Positions 17,678-27,950 are shown, counted from the first letter of the stretch. The stretch: DNA of 64,000 nt from Gammaproteobacteria bacterium (GCA_002684495.1 NYVG01000029.1:88496-152495); one strand, 5' to 3'. Translations and numbers: made by a program. Notes: generated by a model from the letters alone, not told the origin.

Positions 17678-18128
17678 GCCTTGGCTTATGCTGTTTTTTT
17701 TGACGCCCATTATCGAAATGTATCTGTTAATCGAGGTGGCTGGCTACATTGATGCTTGGCCGACTATCGGCCTGGTGATGCTCACCGCGGTAGTTGGTGT
17801 GGCGTTATTGAAACGTCAGGGCATCGCGACCCTCACCCGCGGCGTGCGGCGCGCCCAGCAGGGCCAGATGCCGGCAACAGAAATGGCCGAGGGAATATTG
17901 CTCGCCGTAGCGGGCGCGCTACTGATAACCCCGGGCTTTGTTACGGATTTTGTGGGGTTCACCCTGTTGTTCCCGCCGAGCCGAGTGGCGATCGCGAAAA
18001 TCCTGATGCAGCGGGTAGCCATGAGCGCCACAGTTATGAGCCCTCCCCACGCCCGAGGTGCAGATTCTGCAGCTAATGATGCGGGCAACGTCCTAGATGG
18101 TGAGTTTCAGCGTAAAAAAGATGAATAG
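17676..18128 (+). CDS. fxsA: FxsA family membrane protein
   Basis: A 150-residue inner membrane protein with hydrophobic segments near residues 3-22, 26-46 and 73-105. The family core is present (FFLTPIIEMYLLIEVAGYI, MAEGILLAVAGALLITPGFVTDFVGF), followed by a hydrophilic tail. In E. coli FxsA affects exclusion of phage T7 by the F plasmid; its cellular role is unknown. AGGTG lies six bases before the ATG. The stop TAG is followed in the same frame by PaiB-like coding sequence. In many gammaproteobacteria fxsA lies upstream of groESL, as here. Confidence 0.93.
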   Translation: MPWLMLFFLTPIIEMYLLIEVAGYIDAWPTIGLVMLTAVVGVALLKRQGIATLTRGVRRAQQGQMPATEMAEGILLAVAGALLITPGFVTDFVGFTLLFPPSRVAIAKILMQRVAMSATVMSPPHARGADSAANDAGNVLDGEFQRKKDE

Positions 18129-18386
18129 TGTGAGCATCTTGATGCGATGACCGCGCAAATGGAAAGCACCAGGCCGAGTCCATGGAAAATGGCAGACGCG
18201 CCGACAGAGTATACGCAACTCCTGCAGAGCAAGATTTTCGGTTTTGAAATCGCTATCGAGTCGATAGAAGCGAAGTTTAAATCCAGTCAAAACAAATCTA
18301 AGGCGGATCGTGAAGGGGTTAGAACAGGGCTAGATATGCAAAAACGCAGCGCTCCCCCCATCTATGAATTCCTAGTGAAAGATTAG
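18129..18386 (+). pseudogene. Remnant of a PaiB-type FMN-binding transcriptional regulator (C-terminal part only)
   Basis: An open frame directly after the fxsA stop codes for the last third of a PaiB-like protein: HLDAMTAQMES, then PWKMADAPTEY, then IFGFEIAIESIEAKFKSSQNKS and REGVRTGL. Intact family members are about 200 residues with an N-terminal FMN-binding domain; only about 85 codons remain. The similarity begins at the fxsA stop and upstream sequence is all fxsA, so the N-terminal two thirds are deleted. An ATG at 18147 could start a 79-residue peptide, but it lacks a good ribosome binding site. Confidence 0.75.
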
Positions 18387-18500
18387 AAATATCCTAGTGG
18401 TCACGCGGAATGGCCGATAAAAGCTCGCCAGAGCGTTAATCTGCCATCCATTTGGGAAGGCAGGGCATCTAAGGATTTTATGCAAAATGCTCAGGTGGGC

Positions 18501-18529
18501 CTTGAATATCCCGAACTCGCCCCTATGAT
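18501..18529 (+). promoter_or_regulatory. Sigma-32-like (RpoH) promoter of groESL
   Basis: CTTGAA at 18501-18506 is followed after 13 bp by CCCCTATGAT at 18520-18529, matching the heat-shock sigma factor consensus (CTTGAA, then CCCCAT-T). It lies 12 bp upstream of the CIRCE operator and about 165 bp before groES. This is the only strong promoter-like element in the 308-bp stretch between the PaiB remnant and groES. Confidence 0.75.
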
Positions 18530-18541
18530 AGCGTCCTCGAA

Positions 18542-18568
18542 TTAGCACTCACGATACGAGAGTGCTAA
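18542..18568 (+). promoter_or_regulatory. CIRCE operator (HrcA binding site)
   Basis: A perfect inverted repeat TTAGCACTC-N9-GAGTGCTAA, identical to the canonical CIRCE element bound by the repressor HrcA. It sits just downstream of the sigma-32-like promoter, probably at or shortly after the transcription start, so HrcA would block groESL transcription until heat stress titrates the chaperonin. Confidence 0.95.
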
Positions 18569-18694
18569 AAGCTGAAGCCTCGCCGAATAACGGTGGGCGA
18601 GAAATGGGGAGCATGATTCGGCGATTAGCGCGAAGCGGCTACACCAGTAAGTAAAGTAATCCAAGCAATTGGAGCAATTGGGAGACCATAGGTA

Positions 18695-18985
18695 ATGAAC
18701 ATTCGACCCTTACACGACCGCGTTGTCGTGCGTCGTTTGGAAGAGGAAACCACCAGCGCTGGTGGCATCGTGCTTCCTGACTCTGCAACTGAAAAGCCGT
18801 CACAAGGTGAAATCCTTGCTGCGGGTCCGGGCAAGATGACTGACGGTGGCGATGTACGGCCTTTAGACGTCAAAACGGGCGACAAAATTATTTTTGGTCA
18901 GTACGCCGGAAGCACGGTCAAGATCGATGGAGAGGAACTCCTGATTTTGAGTGAAAGTGAAATCTTTGGAGTGCTGGAAGGTTAG
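18695..18985 (+). CDS. groES: Co-chaperonin GroES
   Basis: A 96-residue Hsp10 that caps the GroEL ring. [14 protein letters not shown], the mobile loop [16 protein letters not shown] and the C-terminal [16 protein letters not shown] are typical. It is preceded by GGGAG and followed after 37 bp by groEL. Expression is expected from the sigma-32-like/CIRCE control region upstream. Confidence 0.99.
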   Translation: MNIRPLHDRVVVRRLEEETTSAGGIVLPDSATEKPSQGEILAAGPGKMTDGGDVRPLDVKTGDKIIFGQYAGSTVKIDGEELLILSESEIFGVLEG

Positions 18986-19004
18986 ACCTTCGCACTTTAG
19001 TTAA

Positions 19005-20663
<1,659 letters not shown>

Positions 20664-20680
20664 ATCGATCTTTGATCGAG

Positions 20681-20711
20681 AAAAAACCCGGCAATAGCCG
20701 GGTTTTTTTTT
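20681..20711 (+). terminator. Rho-independent terminator of groESL
   Basis: The stem CCCGGC/GCCGGG with loop AATA, extended by six A-T pairs, is followed directly by a run of nine T residues. This is a textbook intrinsic terminator, and with the A-run it could also act in the reverse direction. Confidence 0.95.
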
Positions 20712-20836
20712 GCATAGGCTAAAGTCCCTGCACGTGATATAGATTGTCAGGATCGAAACTCGCTTGCAGCGCTGGTACCGGCGGCGGCGTTTAGCTATTC
20801 TTGTCAGCAGCTTTTGGGGCAACAACAGGGGTTACG

Positions 20837-21487
20837 ATGGAACTATTAGTGGAATATTTGGCACGCTTCGGTCACGTGCTGGCAGGTGTGGTGTGGATTG
20901 GCATGCTGTACTACTTCAACTTTGTGCAAACAGAGTACTTTAAAGAAGCAGAGGGCGATGCGCGGGTAGATGCCTTCTCTAAATTGGTGCCTCGGGCGTT
21001 ATGGTGGTTCCGTTGGGGCGCGATGCTAACGTTTTTAACCGGTGTGATTTTGCTGGGCTACAAGCACTCTGGTCTGACGCCTGATATTACTCTGGGCGCG
21101 ACTATGGGAACTCTAATGTTCCTTAATGTGTGGCTGATTATCTGGCCCAACCAGCGCATCGTGATTGCTTCAAACCAAGCCGTTGCCGCCGGTGGTGAAG
21201 CGGATCCTGCGGCCGCCGCAGCGGCACCTAAAGCAGCACTGGCGTCCCGGACAAATACTCTGTTTTCGATTCCAATGTTGTATTTCATGGGTTCAAGCGC
21301 ACACTTCGCAATAAATGGCAGCATTGGCGCTAACGCCACCGCGCTGGGCATTGCACTGGCGATTATTGCAGCCATTGAAATCAACGCGATCGTCGGTAAG
21401 CAAGGTGTATTGACCACTATTCGTGGTGTTATTACATCGGGTTTCGTCTTGACCGTGGTTATGGCAGGTATTTTGTATTACCTATAA
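20837..21487 (+). CDS. Membrane protein, urate oxidase N-terminal (PuuD-type) domain
   Basis: A 216-residue protein with about six membrane helices. The start LARFGHVLAGVVWIGMLYYFNF and the paired PRALWWFRWGAMLTFLTG segment resemble the membrane domain of PuuD-type urate hydroxylases. Full PuuD proteins are about 400 residues and end in a cytochrome c domain, whose CxxCH is absent, so urate oxidation is doubtful. A low-complexity Ala-rich loop lies near residues 120-137. ATG 20837 has AGGGG six bases upstream; a longer frame from 20801 is less likely. Confidence 0.75.
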   Translation: MELLVEYLARFGHVLAGVVWIGMLYYFNFVQTEYFKEAEGDARVDAFSKLVPRALWWFRWGAMLTFLTGVILLGYKHSGLTPDITLGATMGTLMFLNVWLIIWPNQRIVIASNQAVAAGGEADPAAAAAAPKAALASRTNTLFSIPMLYFMGSSAHFAINGSIGANATALGIALAIIAAIEINAIVGKQGVLTTIRGVITSGFVLTVVMAGILYYL

Positions 21488-21503
21488 CTGACGCTTAGAT
21501 TGT

Positions 21504-21534
21504 GAGTGGCCTTCGGCTATGCCGATGGTCACTC
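21504..21534 (+). terminator. Possible terminator or intercistronic hairpin
   Basis: Outer arms GAGTG/CACTC and inner arms TCGGC/GCCGA around TAT form a long imperfect hairpin 17 bp after the membrane protein stop. Only a weak T-rich stretch (TGTTCT) follows, so intrinsic termination is uncertain. Confidence 0.4.
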
Positions 21535-21561
21535 TGTTCTCCGGTACTGAATTGGTAAGGT

Positions 21562-22317
21562 ATGACTAACGACGCTGACCAGTCTCTATCGACCGAACCC
21601 GGTGGGTATCGACCGAGCGGTGGTGGGCGCCGTCCGCAGCGCAGTAGACCTACCGAAGGCGGCCGAAGTGTCTTTCTAAATGGGGTTATGGTGGTTTTGG
21701 TAGGTGGTCTTGTCGCGGCCGGATGGTTCATCGCCAATCAACAACAGGCGCTGATTGCGGAACAAGCCCGATTGACCGATGCGAACACTCGACTCCAGCG
21801 CTTAGAGCAGCGTTTGTCAGCAACAGATACAGCCCTGTCTCAGGGTGGTGAAGATACTCAGGAACAACTCTCTCTTTGGGAATCCGAGATTCGCAAGCTG
21901 TGGGCTGTCGCGAATGAGCGCAACAAGGACTGGATCAAAGACAATCAAAAGGCAGTAAAGGGTCTCGACAAATCAGTGACTGGACTGCAATCCACTGCCC
22001 GGGATCTCAAAGCCGCTACGGCGCGACATGAAGAAGCCTTTTCCCAACAAACCGCGTTGATCGATCAGCTAACGAGCGTTGATATCCAGTTGCAACAGTT
22101 GGTGCGCGCCCAGCAGGACCTAGTCGATAAGGTCAACACGACCAGCCAGTCGGTAGCAAAACTGCGCGCTAATTTAGATACCCAGGTGGAAGAGAATACC
22201 GAAGCCATTGCTGCTATCGACGCCTACAGAATCGCAACGAATTCGCGGTTCCGAGACCTTGAACAACGTCTTGAGGAATTGCGCCGGGCACTCAGCCCAG
22301 CAGCGGCTGTGAATTGA
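21562..22317 (+). CDS. Single-pass membrane protein with long coiled coil
   Basis: A 251-residue protein of unknown function. It has a hydrophilic Gly/Arg-rich N-terminus (about 1-36), one membrane helix (FLNGVMVVLVGGLVAAGWFI, about 38-57) and a roughly 190-residue periplasmic part dominated by heptad-like helices rich in Gln, Leu and Glu, probably a coiled coil. Similar one-helix coiled-coil proteins are common in gammaproteobacteria and often carry a vague ATPase label, but no nucleotide-binding motif is present here. It converges with the acyltransferase gene, with 9 bp between the stops. Confidence 0.75.
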   Translation: MTNDADQSLSTEPGGYRPSGGGRRPQRSRPTEGGRSVFLNGVMVVLVGGLVAAGWFIANQQQALIAEQARLTDANTRLQRLEQRLSATDTALSQGGEDTQEQLSLWESEIRKLWAVANERNKDWIKDNQKAVKGLDKSVTGLQSTARDLKAATARHEEAFSQQTALIDQLTSVDIQLQQLVRAQQDLVDKVNTTSQSVAKLRANLDTQVEENTEAIAAIDAYRIATNSRFRDLEQRLEELRRALSPAAAVN

Positions 22318-22326
22318 GCGGGCGTT

Positions 22327-23217
22327 TTAGCGGGACGCGATAGCGTCCTCGTTTAGTGTTCTCGCGATCAATTGGTCTTTCTCCAACCAAATTTGCCGCA
22401 TCCATTGGGCCAGACTGGTTTTACGATGTGCGGGGTCCGTAACACCGGCTAACTCCGGCAACGGTAGGTGTCTTATGTCTATATGGACGTCTCTGCATTT
22501 ACCCTGTAAGAAGTCCCAGAAGGTTGGTACACCGCCTGGATACACGATGGTGACATCCACGACGTGGTGCAGTTGTTCTTCCATACCCTGTAGCACATAG
22601 TCGATGCCACCGGCCTTTGGCCGCAGGAGGTGGTTATATTCGCTGTTTTGTCGCTGATGTTTCTCGGCCGTAAAACGAGTGCCTTCAACAAAATTAAGTA
22701 CGCAGGTCGGGTGATTATTAAATCCCTCGCAAGCCTTGAATACGTTGTCACGGTCGACGTGGCGTAATTCGGGATTAGCGCGGATCTGGTCGCGGCTGAC
22801 GCGTTTTACATAGGGGAAGCCTAATACGTACATGGCTAAACCAACAAAGGGGATCCAAATGAGCTGAGACTTAGTAAAAAACTTGAGTGGCGGAATTGTG
22901 TCTAGCAGAAAGGTTTGTAGCAACAAAATGTCGGCCCAGCTTTGATGGTTACAAATCACCAAATACCATTGGTCTGGCTTCACTTCCGCAACGTTGTGCC
23001 AGTTGACATGGGCATTTGTTAAGCCCAAAGCCTTGATCATGAGGCGATTGGAGCTAGTCCACCAGATTAGGATGTTGTCCATTCTGCGTTTGAGTTTGGC
23101 GCGGGCCACGCCCTTGGTAAAATTTAGTCTGAATGCCCACCATGCGAGGACAGAAAACACGCTGACAGTGGCTAACAATAAAGCGACGCAGGCCAAAACG
23201 CCTTTGAGAAGATGCAT
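22327..23217 (-). CDS. Lysophospholipid acyltransferase family protein (YihG-like)
   Basis: A 296-residue membrane acyltransferase of the PlsC superfamily. An N-terminal hydrophobic helix (residues 5-28) precedes the catalytic HX4D motif NHQSWAD (His91, Asp96) and the acceptor motif FVEGTRF. The overall pattern, including FFTKSQLIWIPFVGLAMYVLGFPYVKR, matches the YihG/YihG-like branch, which acylates lysophosphatidic acid or related lipids. The start lies 61 bp from the divergent lipoprotein gene's start. Confidence 0.9.
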   Translation of the reverse strand: MHLLKGVLACVALLLATVSVFSVLAWWAFRLNFTKGVARAKLKRRMDNILIWWTSSNRLMIKALGLTNAHVNWHNVAEVKPDQWYLVICNHQSWADILLLQTFLLDTIPPLKFFTKSQLIWIPFVGLAMYVLGFPYVKRVSRDQIRANPELRHVDRDNVFKACEGFNNHPTCVLNFVEGTRFTAEKHQRQNSEYNHLLRPKAGGIDYVLQGMEEQLHHVVDVTIVYPGGVPTFWDFLQGKCRDVHIDIRHLPLPELAGVTDPAHRKTSLAQWMRQIWLEKDQLIARTLNEDAIASR

Positions 23218-23277
23218 AGCAACCCTACAGGAAATCGTTATAACAATGTTGGCACTGTGTGCTGGTCACAGCAACTC

Positions 23278-24426
23278 ATGAAGAGCATAAAATTTCTCTG
23301 CTTAGCCTGGGCGTGTTGCTTATTCAGCGGCTGCGAGTCATTGCGGTTTTATCAACAAGCAATCTTCGGCCAAGGTGAGTTGCTGTTGCGCGGTACCCCA
23401 ACCGACAGCGTAATAAGCGACCCAGCCACTTCGGCACAGCTGCGCGCTAGGTTGCAGACGATCCAGTCGATGCTGCAGTTCGCTGAAGATGAGTTGCAGT
23501 TAGTAGTTGCAGATCGCTACCAGCGATATGTACACCTAGAGCGTGATTATGTCGTGTGGAATGTGTTTGCCGCGCCGCCCTTAAGCATGCTCAGTGAGGA
23601 GTGGTGCTATCCGCTTATTGGCTGCGCACCCTACCGCGGCTTTTTCGATGAAGCTGATGCGCGTGCCTTTGCTGCGCGCTATGAGAAAAATGGCTTTGAT
23701 ACCTATGTTGGGGGTGTTGCAGCCTATTCGACGCTGGGTTGGTTCGATGATCCGTTGCTCAGTAGCTTTGTATTTTATAGCGAGCCGGCATTGGCTAATT
23801 TGTTGTTCCATGAATTAGCGCACAGCGAAGTCTGGCTAAACGGTGATGTTGCTTTCAACGAGAGCTTTGCCAGCTTTGTCGGTGCTGAGGGTACACGGAT
23901 GTGGCTATCTGCCGTTGCTGATGATAACGGCACAAAGCGTTTTGCGCGTTGGCGGCGTGGCCAGGCTGAATGGGCGCGGTTTAAGACATTTGTCTTGGCT
24001 GCTAAAGCCGATTTAGCCAAACTTTACCAACAGCAGTCAGGGGATACGACTGAGCGTATGCGGCAACGCGACGAGCGGCGAGTCCATTGGCAAGACTGCT
24101 ATTCCGCAAATATTGGTCAGCTTGGCAACGGGCGCTTTGACGCTCTTATGGGTGAACGATTTAATAACGCGTTGTTGCTATCGCTTGGAACTTACGAAGA
24201 TTGGGTCAGCGCTTTCGCGCAGATGTTTTTCGAGGTTAATGAGGACTGGCCCAAGTTTTACGCTCAGGTCAAAGCGCTGACAAAATTATCGGCAGCGAGT
24301 CGCCTCGAGCATTTGCAAGGATTGCGCCAGCGGGGGCTATTGCAGCAGCAAAACGCACGACGAACTGATCACCAAAACACCCAGCAGGTTCAATGCCAAG
24401 CCTTCGCGGACCATATCCTGAATTGA
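23278..24426 (+). CDS. Putative aminopeptidase, lipoprotein metalloprotease (HELAH)
   Basis: A 382-residue putative zinc aminopeptidase. The N-terminus is a lipoprotein signal (lipobox LFSGC, Cys19), which fixes the start at ATG 23278 although an in-frame ATG occurs at 23212. The Zn motif HELAH (His178, Glu179, His182) and the downstream NESFASFVG with Glu195 match the bacterial putative aminopeptidase family. The last 30 codons lie inside the converging transporter gene and look like a C-terminal extension (QQQNARRTDHQNTQQ) rather than conserved domain. Confidence 0.88.
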   Translation: MKSIKFLCLAWACCLFSGCESLRFYQQAIFGQGELLLRGTPTDSVISDPATSAQLRARLQTIQSMLQFAEDELQLVVADRYQRYVHLERDYVVWNVFAAPPLSMLSEEWCYPLIGCAPYRGFFDEADARAFAARYEKNGFDTYVGGVAAYSTLGWFDDPLLSSFVFYSEPALANLLFHELAHSEVWLNGDVAFNESFASFVGAEGTRMWLSAVADDNGTKRFARWRRGQAEWARFKTFVLAAKADLAKLYQQQSGDTTERMRQRDERRVHWQDCYSANIGQLGNGRFDALMGERFNNALLLSLGTYEDWVSAFAQMFFEVNEDWPKFYAQVKALTKLSAASRLEHLQGLRQRGLLQQQNARRTDHQNTQQVQCQAFADHILN

Positions 24427-25725
24427 GAAGCGACCTGTAGAAAACGTCACCACATTGGGCGGCGTAGCCACTGGCAACATGAAGGCGCAGGATGCGCTCA
24501 TAGCTGCAGGGATCATCAATAGAATAGGGTCGATGCCAGCGCCCATCGCGGCGGCGGCTAAAATGGGCATGAGGAGTACGGTAGTGGCCATATTGCTGGT
24601 GACCTCGGTGAGGAAGGTCACTGCGAGGCAAATAGTTGCGATCATCAAAAGTATCGGTAACGTCGACAAAGACTCTAAGCCTGCGCCGATTACATTACTT
24701 AGTCCCGAATTGGTAAATGCCGTTGCGATGGTGATGCCTGCCCCGAACAGCAGTAGCATACCCCACGGAATTCGCTCTGCTGTCTGCCAGTCGAGCAGGC
24801 GCGATGATTCACCGGTGTCGCTATTACGTTCGCCATTGGGAATGATGAATAACGCGATAACCGCAAGAAATGCCACCATGGCGTCGTTCGTATAAGGCAA
24901 TTGCAATAGCTCTGACCAACCACCGAAGGGGCCCGTGCGGGTTACCCACAACAGGGCAGTAAGAGAAAATACAATCAGCACGCGTCGCTCGCTGGTGCGC
25001 CACGCGCCTATTTCTGGTAACGCAATCGCGCCGCTGGAAGAAAGATTGCGCGTAATCCAGAAACCCGCCAACGGCAACAAGACCAGTACCACTGGCAGCG
25101 CCCATAGCATCCACTGGCCGAAGGATATGGCGGTGTCGCTGATCTCATTGTAAACGCCCATAAATACCATGTTTGGCGGTGTGCCGATTGGGGTGCCTAT
25201 GCCGCCTATGCTTGCAGCGTAGGCGATGCCTAAAAGCAGTGGCGTGGCCAGGCGTTTGTCTTCTGTGCTCTCCAGTGCTGCCAATGCGACGGGCAATAAC
25301 ATCAGCGTAGTGGAGGTATTGGATATCCACATGCTCAAGGCAGCACTGGCAAACATAAAGCCCAGCACTAAGCGGCGCGGGCTGTTACCGCCGAACAGCC
25401 GCACCATAAAAACGGCGAGGCGGCGATGGGCACCGCTGCGCTCAAGGGCCGTCGCGATCAAAAAGCCACCGAGCATCAGCAGCACCAATGGATTGCCGTA
25501 GGCTGCGCCCAATTCTTTCGCGCTGATAATGCCAAACATCGGCAGCAAGGCCATGGGTAATAGCGAGGTTACGGGTATTGGTATTGGTTCAAAGATCCAC
25601 CACACCACTACCCATAGGGTTATGCCTAGGGTCAGGGCCGCAGCGACATTCGCGGTGGCGAAATAAAATACAGCGCCGCATAGAATCGCCGCAGTGGGGC
25701 CGAGCAACAAGGCTATGGTTTTCAT
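24337..25725 (-). CDS. DASS-family (SLC13) anion transporter
   Basis: A 462-residue carrier with about 11-12 membrane helices of the divalent anion:sodium symporter family, which moves dicarboxylates, phosphate or sulfate. The paired SNT-type motifs are visible: WISNTSTTLMLLPVALA in the first half and LTEVTSNMATTVLLMPIL in the second, plus GGIGTPIGTPPN. The substrate is not predictable. ATG 25725 is used; a frame from 25767 would begin within a CATG shared with the divergent sbcB start. The 3' end overlaps the aminopeptidase gene by 90 bp. Confidence 0.93.
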   Translation of the reverse strand: MKTIALLLGPTAAILCGAVFYFATANVAAALTLGITLWVVVWWIFEPIPIPVTSLLPMALLPMFGIISAKELGAAYGNPLVLLMLGGFLIATALERSGAHRRLAVFMVRLFGGNSPRRLVLGFMFASAALSMWISNTSTTLMLLPVALAALESTEDKRLATPLLLGIAYAASIGGIGTPIGTPPNMVFMGVYNEISDTAISFGQWMLWALPVVLVLLPLAGFWITRNLSSSGAIALPEIGAWRTSERRVLIVFSLTALLWVTRTGPFGGWSELLQLPYTNDAMVAFLAVIALFIIPNGERNSDTGESSRLLDWQTAERIPWGMLLLFGAGITIATAFTNSGLSNVIGAGLESLSTLPILLMIATICLAVTFLTEVTSNMATTVLLMPILAAAAMGAGIDPILLMIPAAMSASCAFMLPVATPPNVVTFSTGRFSIQDMVREGLALNLLGVLVISSSCVLLLQ

Positions 25726-25765
25726 AATCAGGTATGGTTGTGTCTCCCCGGCGAGGTTAAAGGAC

Positions 25766-27208
25766 ATGGCGAACTCTTTCTATTGGTATGACCTAGAAAC
25801 CTCTGGTACGGATCCAAAATGGGACCGTATGGTTCAAGTGGCAGGGCTGCGTACCGATCAGGACTTGAATATTGTGGGTGACGAATTGTGCACCTACGTT
25901 CACCTAGGTGACGACGTATTGCCAAATCCGGACGCCTGTTTAGTTACCGGGATTATGCCTGCAACGCTGCAACGGGAGGGCATACCTGAGGTGCAGGCTT
26001 GGGAAGAGATCATGCGTCGTTTCACGGTGCCTGAGACCTGTGTAGTCGGCTACAACAGCCTTCGTTTCGATGACGAGTTTGTGCGTTATGGGTTGTACCG
26101 CAATTTATTTGATCCCTATGCGCGCGAGTGGCAGAACGGCTGCTCACGGTGGGACCTTTTAGACCTAGTTAGAGCGGCTGGGGCATTGCGTCGCGAGGGC
26201 ATTAATTGGCCACAAAGTGCAGAGGGATTACCGGTATATAAGCTAGAGGAGTTGACCAAGGCCAACGACATTGGGCACAGCAATGCTCATGATGCTCTCG
26301 CCGATGTGCACGCGACAATTGCGATGGCGCGCTTAATAAAGCAACAGCAACCGAAGTTGTTTGACTACTATTTTGCACTGCGCAATAAACGCGCGGTGCG
26401 TGAGTTGCTGGAACCCTATGGTGCGCAATTGCTCGTGCATGTGAGCGGAATGAATCCCCGGGAACGGTTTGGTGTTGCACCGGTGGTGTCGTTGACCCGG
26501 CATCCGACAAATACCAATTCGGTAGTTGTTGTTGATTTGGCGCAAGACGTTACGCCGCTACTTGAGCAATCTGCAGAAGAGATCCGCGAGCAGCTTTTTA
26601 CGCCTGGTCAGCATGTGCGGCCGCCATTAAAGGAGGTGAAAATAAATCGCTGCCCGTTTATCGCACCCATTGATGTGCTAAATGATGAAAATCGTCAGTG
26701 TTTGCAGCTGAATATGCGTGATATCAAGGAGCGGGCGCGGCGGCTAAAGCAGCCCGGACTAATGCAAAAAATTCGCAGTGTATATACGCAGCCGCAGCAG
26801 CGGCTCGCTGAGGATGCAGATGCGGCGCTTTACCAGGGTTTTCTCCAAGATCAGGATCGCTCGCGCTGCCAGCACTTCCATGCATCTAGACGCCAGGGTG
26901 ATTGGCCTACCATGGACTTCAGTGACTCACGGTTGATACCCCTGGCCCAGCGGATGAAGGCCCGGGGTCATCCAGAATTACTGGACGCCGAAGAGCAGGC
27001 CCAGTGGCAGGACTTTGTTGTGGCTAAGCTCTATGGAGAAGGAGATTGGCTGAATCTGCGCAGTTTTCATGCTCGCCTTGATGAGCTTTGCGTGACCTTA
27101 GAAGCCCCAGGCGAAGCAATCAAGCTCGGACAGATGCAGCAACTGCGTGAGTATGGATTAGCTCTAGCGGATCGCTATCCTGACACCACAGGCGCAGACA
27201 GTGAGTAG
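25766..27208 (+). CDS. sbcB: Exodeoxyribonuclease I
   Basis: A 480-residue 3'-5' single-strand DNA exonuclease used in recombination and mismatch repair. The DnaQ-like active site is intact: FYWYDLETSG (Asp9, Glu11), VVGYNSLRFDDEF and HDALADVHAT, followed by the SH3-like and C-terminal helical domains of ExoI. AAAGGA precedes the ATG. The ABC transporter gene starts inside its last codons (8-bp overlap), so the two may be co-transcribed. Confidence 0.95.
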   Translation: MANSFYWYDLETSGTDPKWDRMVQVAGLRTDQDLNIVGDELCTYVHLGDDVLPNPDACLVTGIMPATLQREGIPEVQAWEEIMRRFTVPETCVVGYNSLRFDDEFVRYGLYRNLFDPYAREWQNGCSRWDLLDLVRAAGALRREGINWPQSAEGLPVYKLEELTKANDIGHSNAHDALADVHATIAMARLIKQQQPKLFDYYFALRNKRAVRELLEPYGAQLLVHVSGMNPRERFGVAPVVSLTRHPTNTNSVVVVDLAQDVTPLLEQSAEEIREQLFTPGQHVRPPLKEVKINRCPFIAPIDVLNDENRQCLQLNMRDIKERARRLKQPGLMQKIRSVYTQPQQRLAEDADAALYQGFLQDQDRSRCQHFHASRRQGDWPTMDFSDSRLIPLAQRMKARGHPELLDAEEQAQWQDFVVAKLYGEGDWLNLRSFHARLDELCVTLEAPGEAIKLGQMQQLREYGLALADRYPDTTGADSE

Positions 27209-27950
27209 CATCTCGGCTTCTGCGGATACATGTGTTGCCTTCCACGGGGTGAGCAAGAAATTTGGCGATCTGGTCGTATTCAATGATTTGTCACTGATGT
27301 TACCCAGCGGCCAAACTACGGCCATTGTCGGCGCCAGTGGCAGCGGTAAGACTACGTTGTTGCAGATGGTTAATGCGCTAGAACATCCAGACCAGGGCTG
27401 TGTACAAGTTTTTGGTGAGCCAATTCCCAAGTATCAGTTGCAACAATTTCGCCATCGTATTGGCTATGCGGTGCAGGGCGCCGGGTTATTCCCGCACTTA
27501 TCAGCACGCGACAATGTTGTGCTGGTAGCGCGCTTGCAGGGCTGGTCAGAGGCGCGCATTCAACAGCGCTTTGATGAGTTGCTTGAGTCTATGGCACTGC
27601 CGGCAAGTGTGGCGGAGCGTCCGCCGAGAGAAATGTCTGGAGGTCAGCAGCAGCGCCTTGGCTTGTGTCGGGCGCTAATGTTGGAACCAGATTTATTATT
27701 GCTGGACGAACCATTTTCGGCAGTGGATCCGGTGACGCGACTCGGTTTGTACGAGCGCTTCGAGGAGGTGCAACGCAGGCAAGCAATAAGCGCGTTGTTG
27801 GTCACCCATGATATGCGCGAAGCGCGCCGGCTGGCCGATGTTTTAGTGGTTTTGGAGCATGGGCAAATTATCCAAAGTGGTTCGCCAGATGATGTTTTTG
27901 CGGCCCCTGCGAGTCCCTATGTTGAGCGGCTGATCGCCAGTGTTGCGTAA
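27201..27950 (+). CDS. ABC transporter ATP-binding protein (OpuCA/ProV-like)
   Basis: A 249-residue ATPase. Walker A GASGSGKTT is at 44-52, the signature MSGGQQQRLGLCRAL precedes Walker B LLLLDEPFSAVDP, and the H-loop is VTHDM. Together with the next gene it forms an importer of the glycine betaine/choline/osmoprotectant class. It starts with GTG 27201, overlaps the sbcB stop, and its own stop overlaps the permease start by 11 bases. Confidence 0.9.
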   Translation: MSSISASADTCVAFHGVSKKFGDLVVFNDLSLMLPSGQTTAIVGASGSGKTTLLQMVNALEHPDQGCVQVFGEPIPKYQLQQFRHRIGYAVQGAGLFPHLSARDNVVLVARLQGWSEARIQQRFDELLESMALPASVAERPPREMSGGQQQRLGLCRALMLEPDLLLLDEPFSAVDPVTRLGLYERFEEVQRRQAISALLVTHDMREARRLADVLVVLEHGQIIQSGSPDDVFAAPASPYVERLIASVA

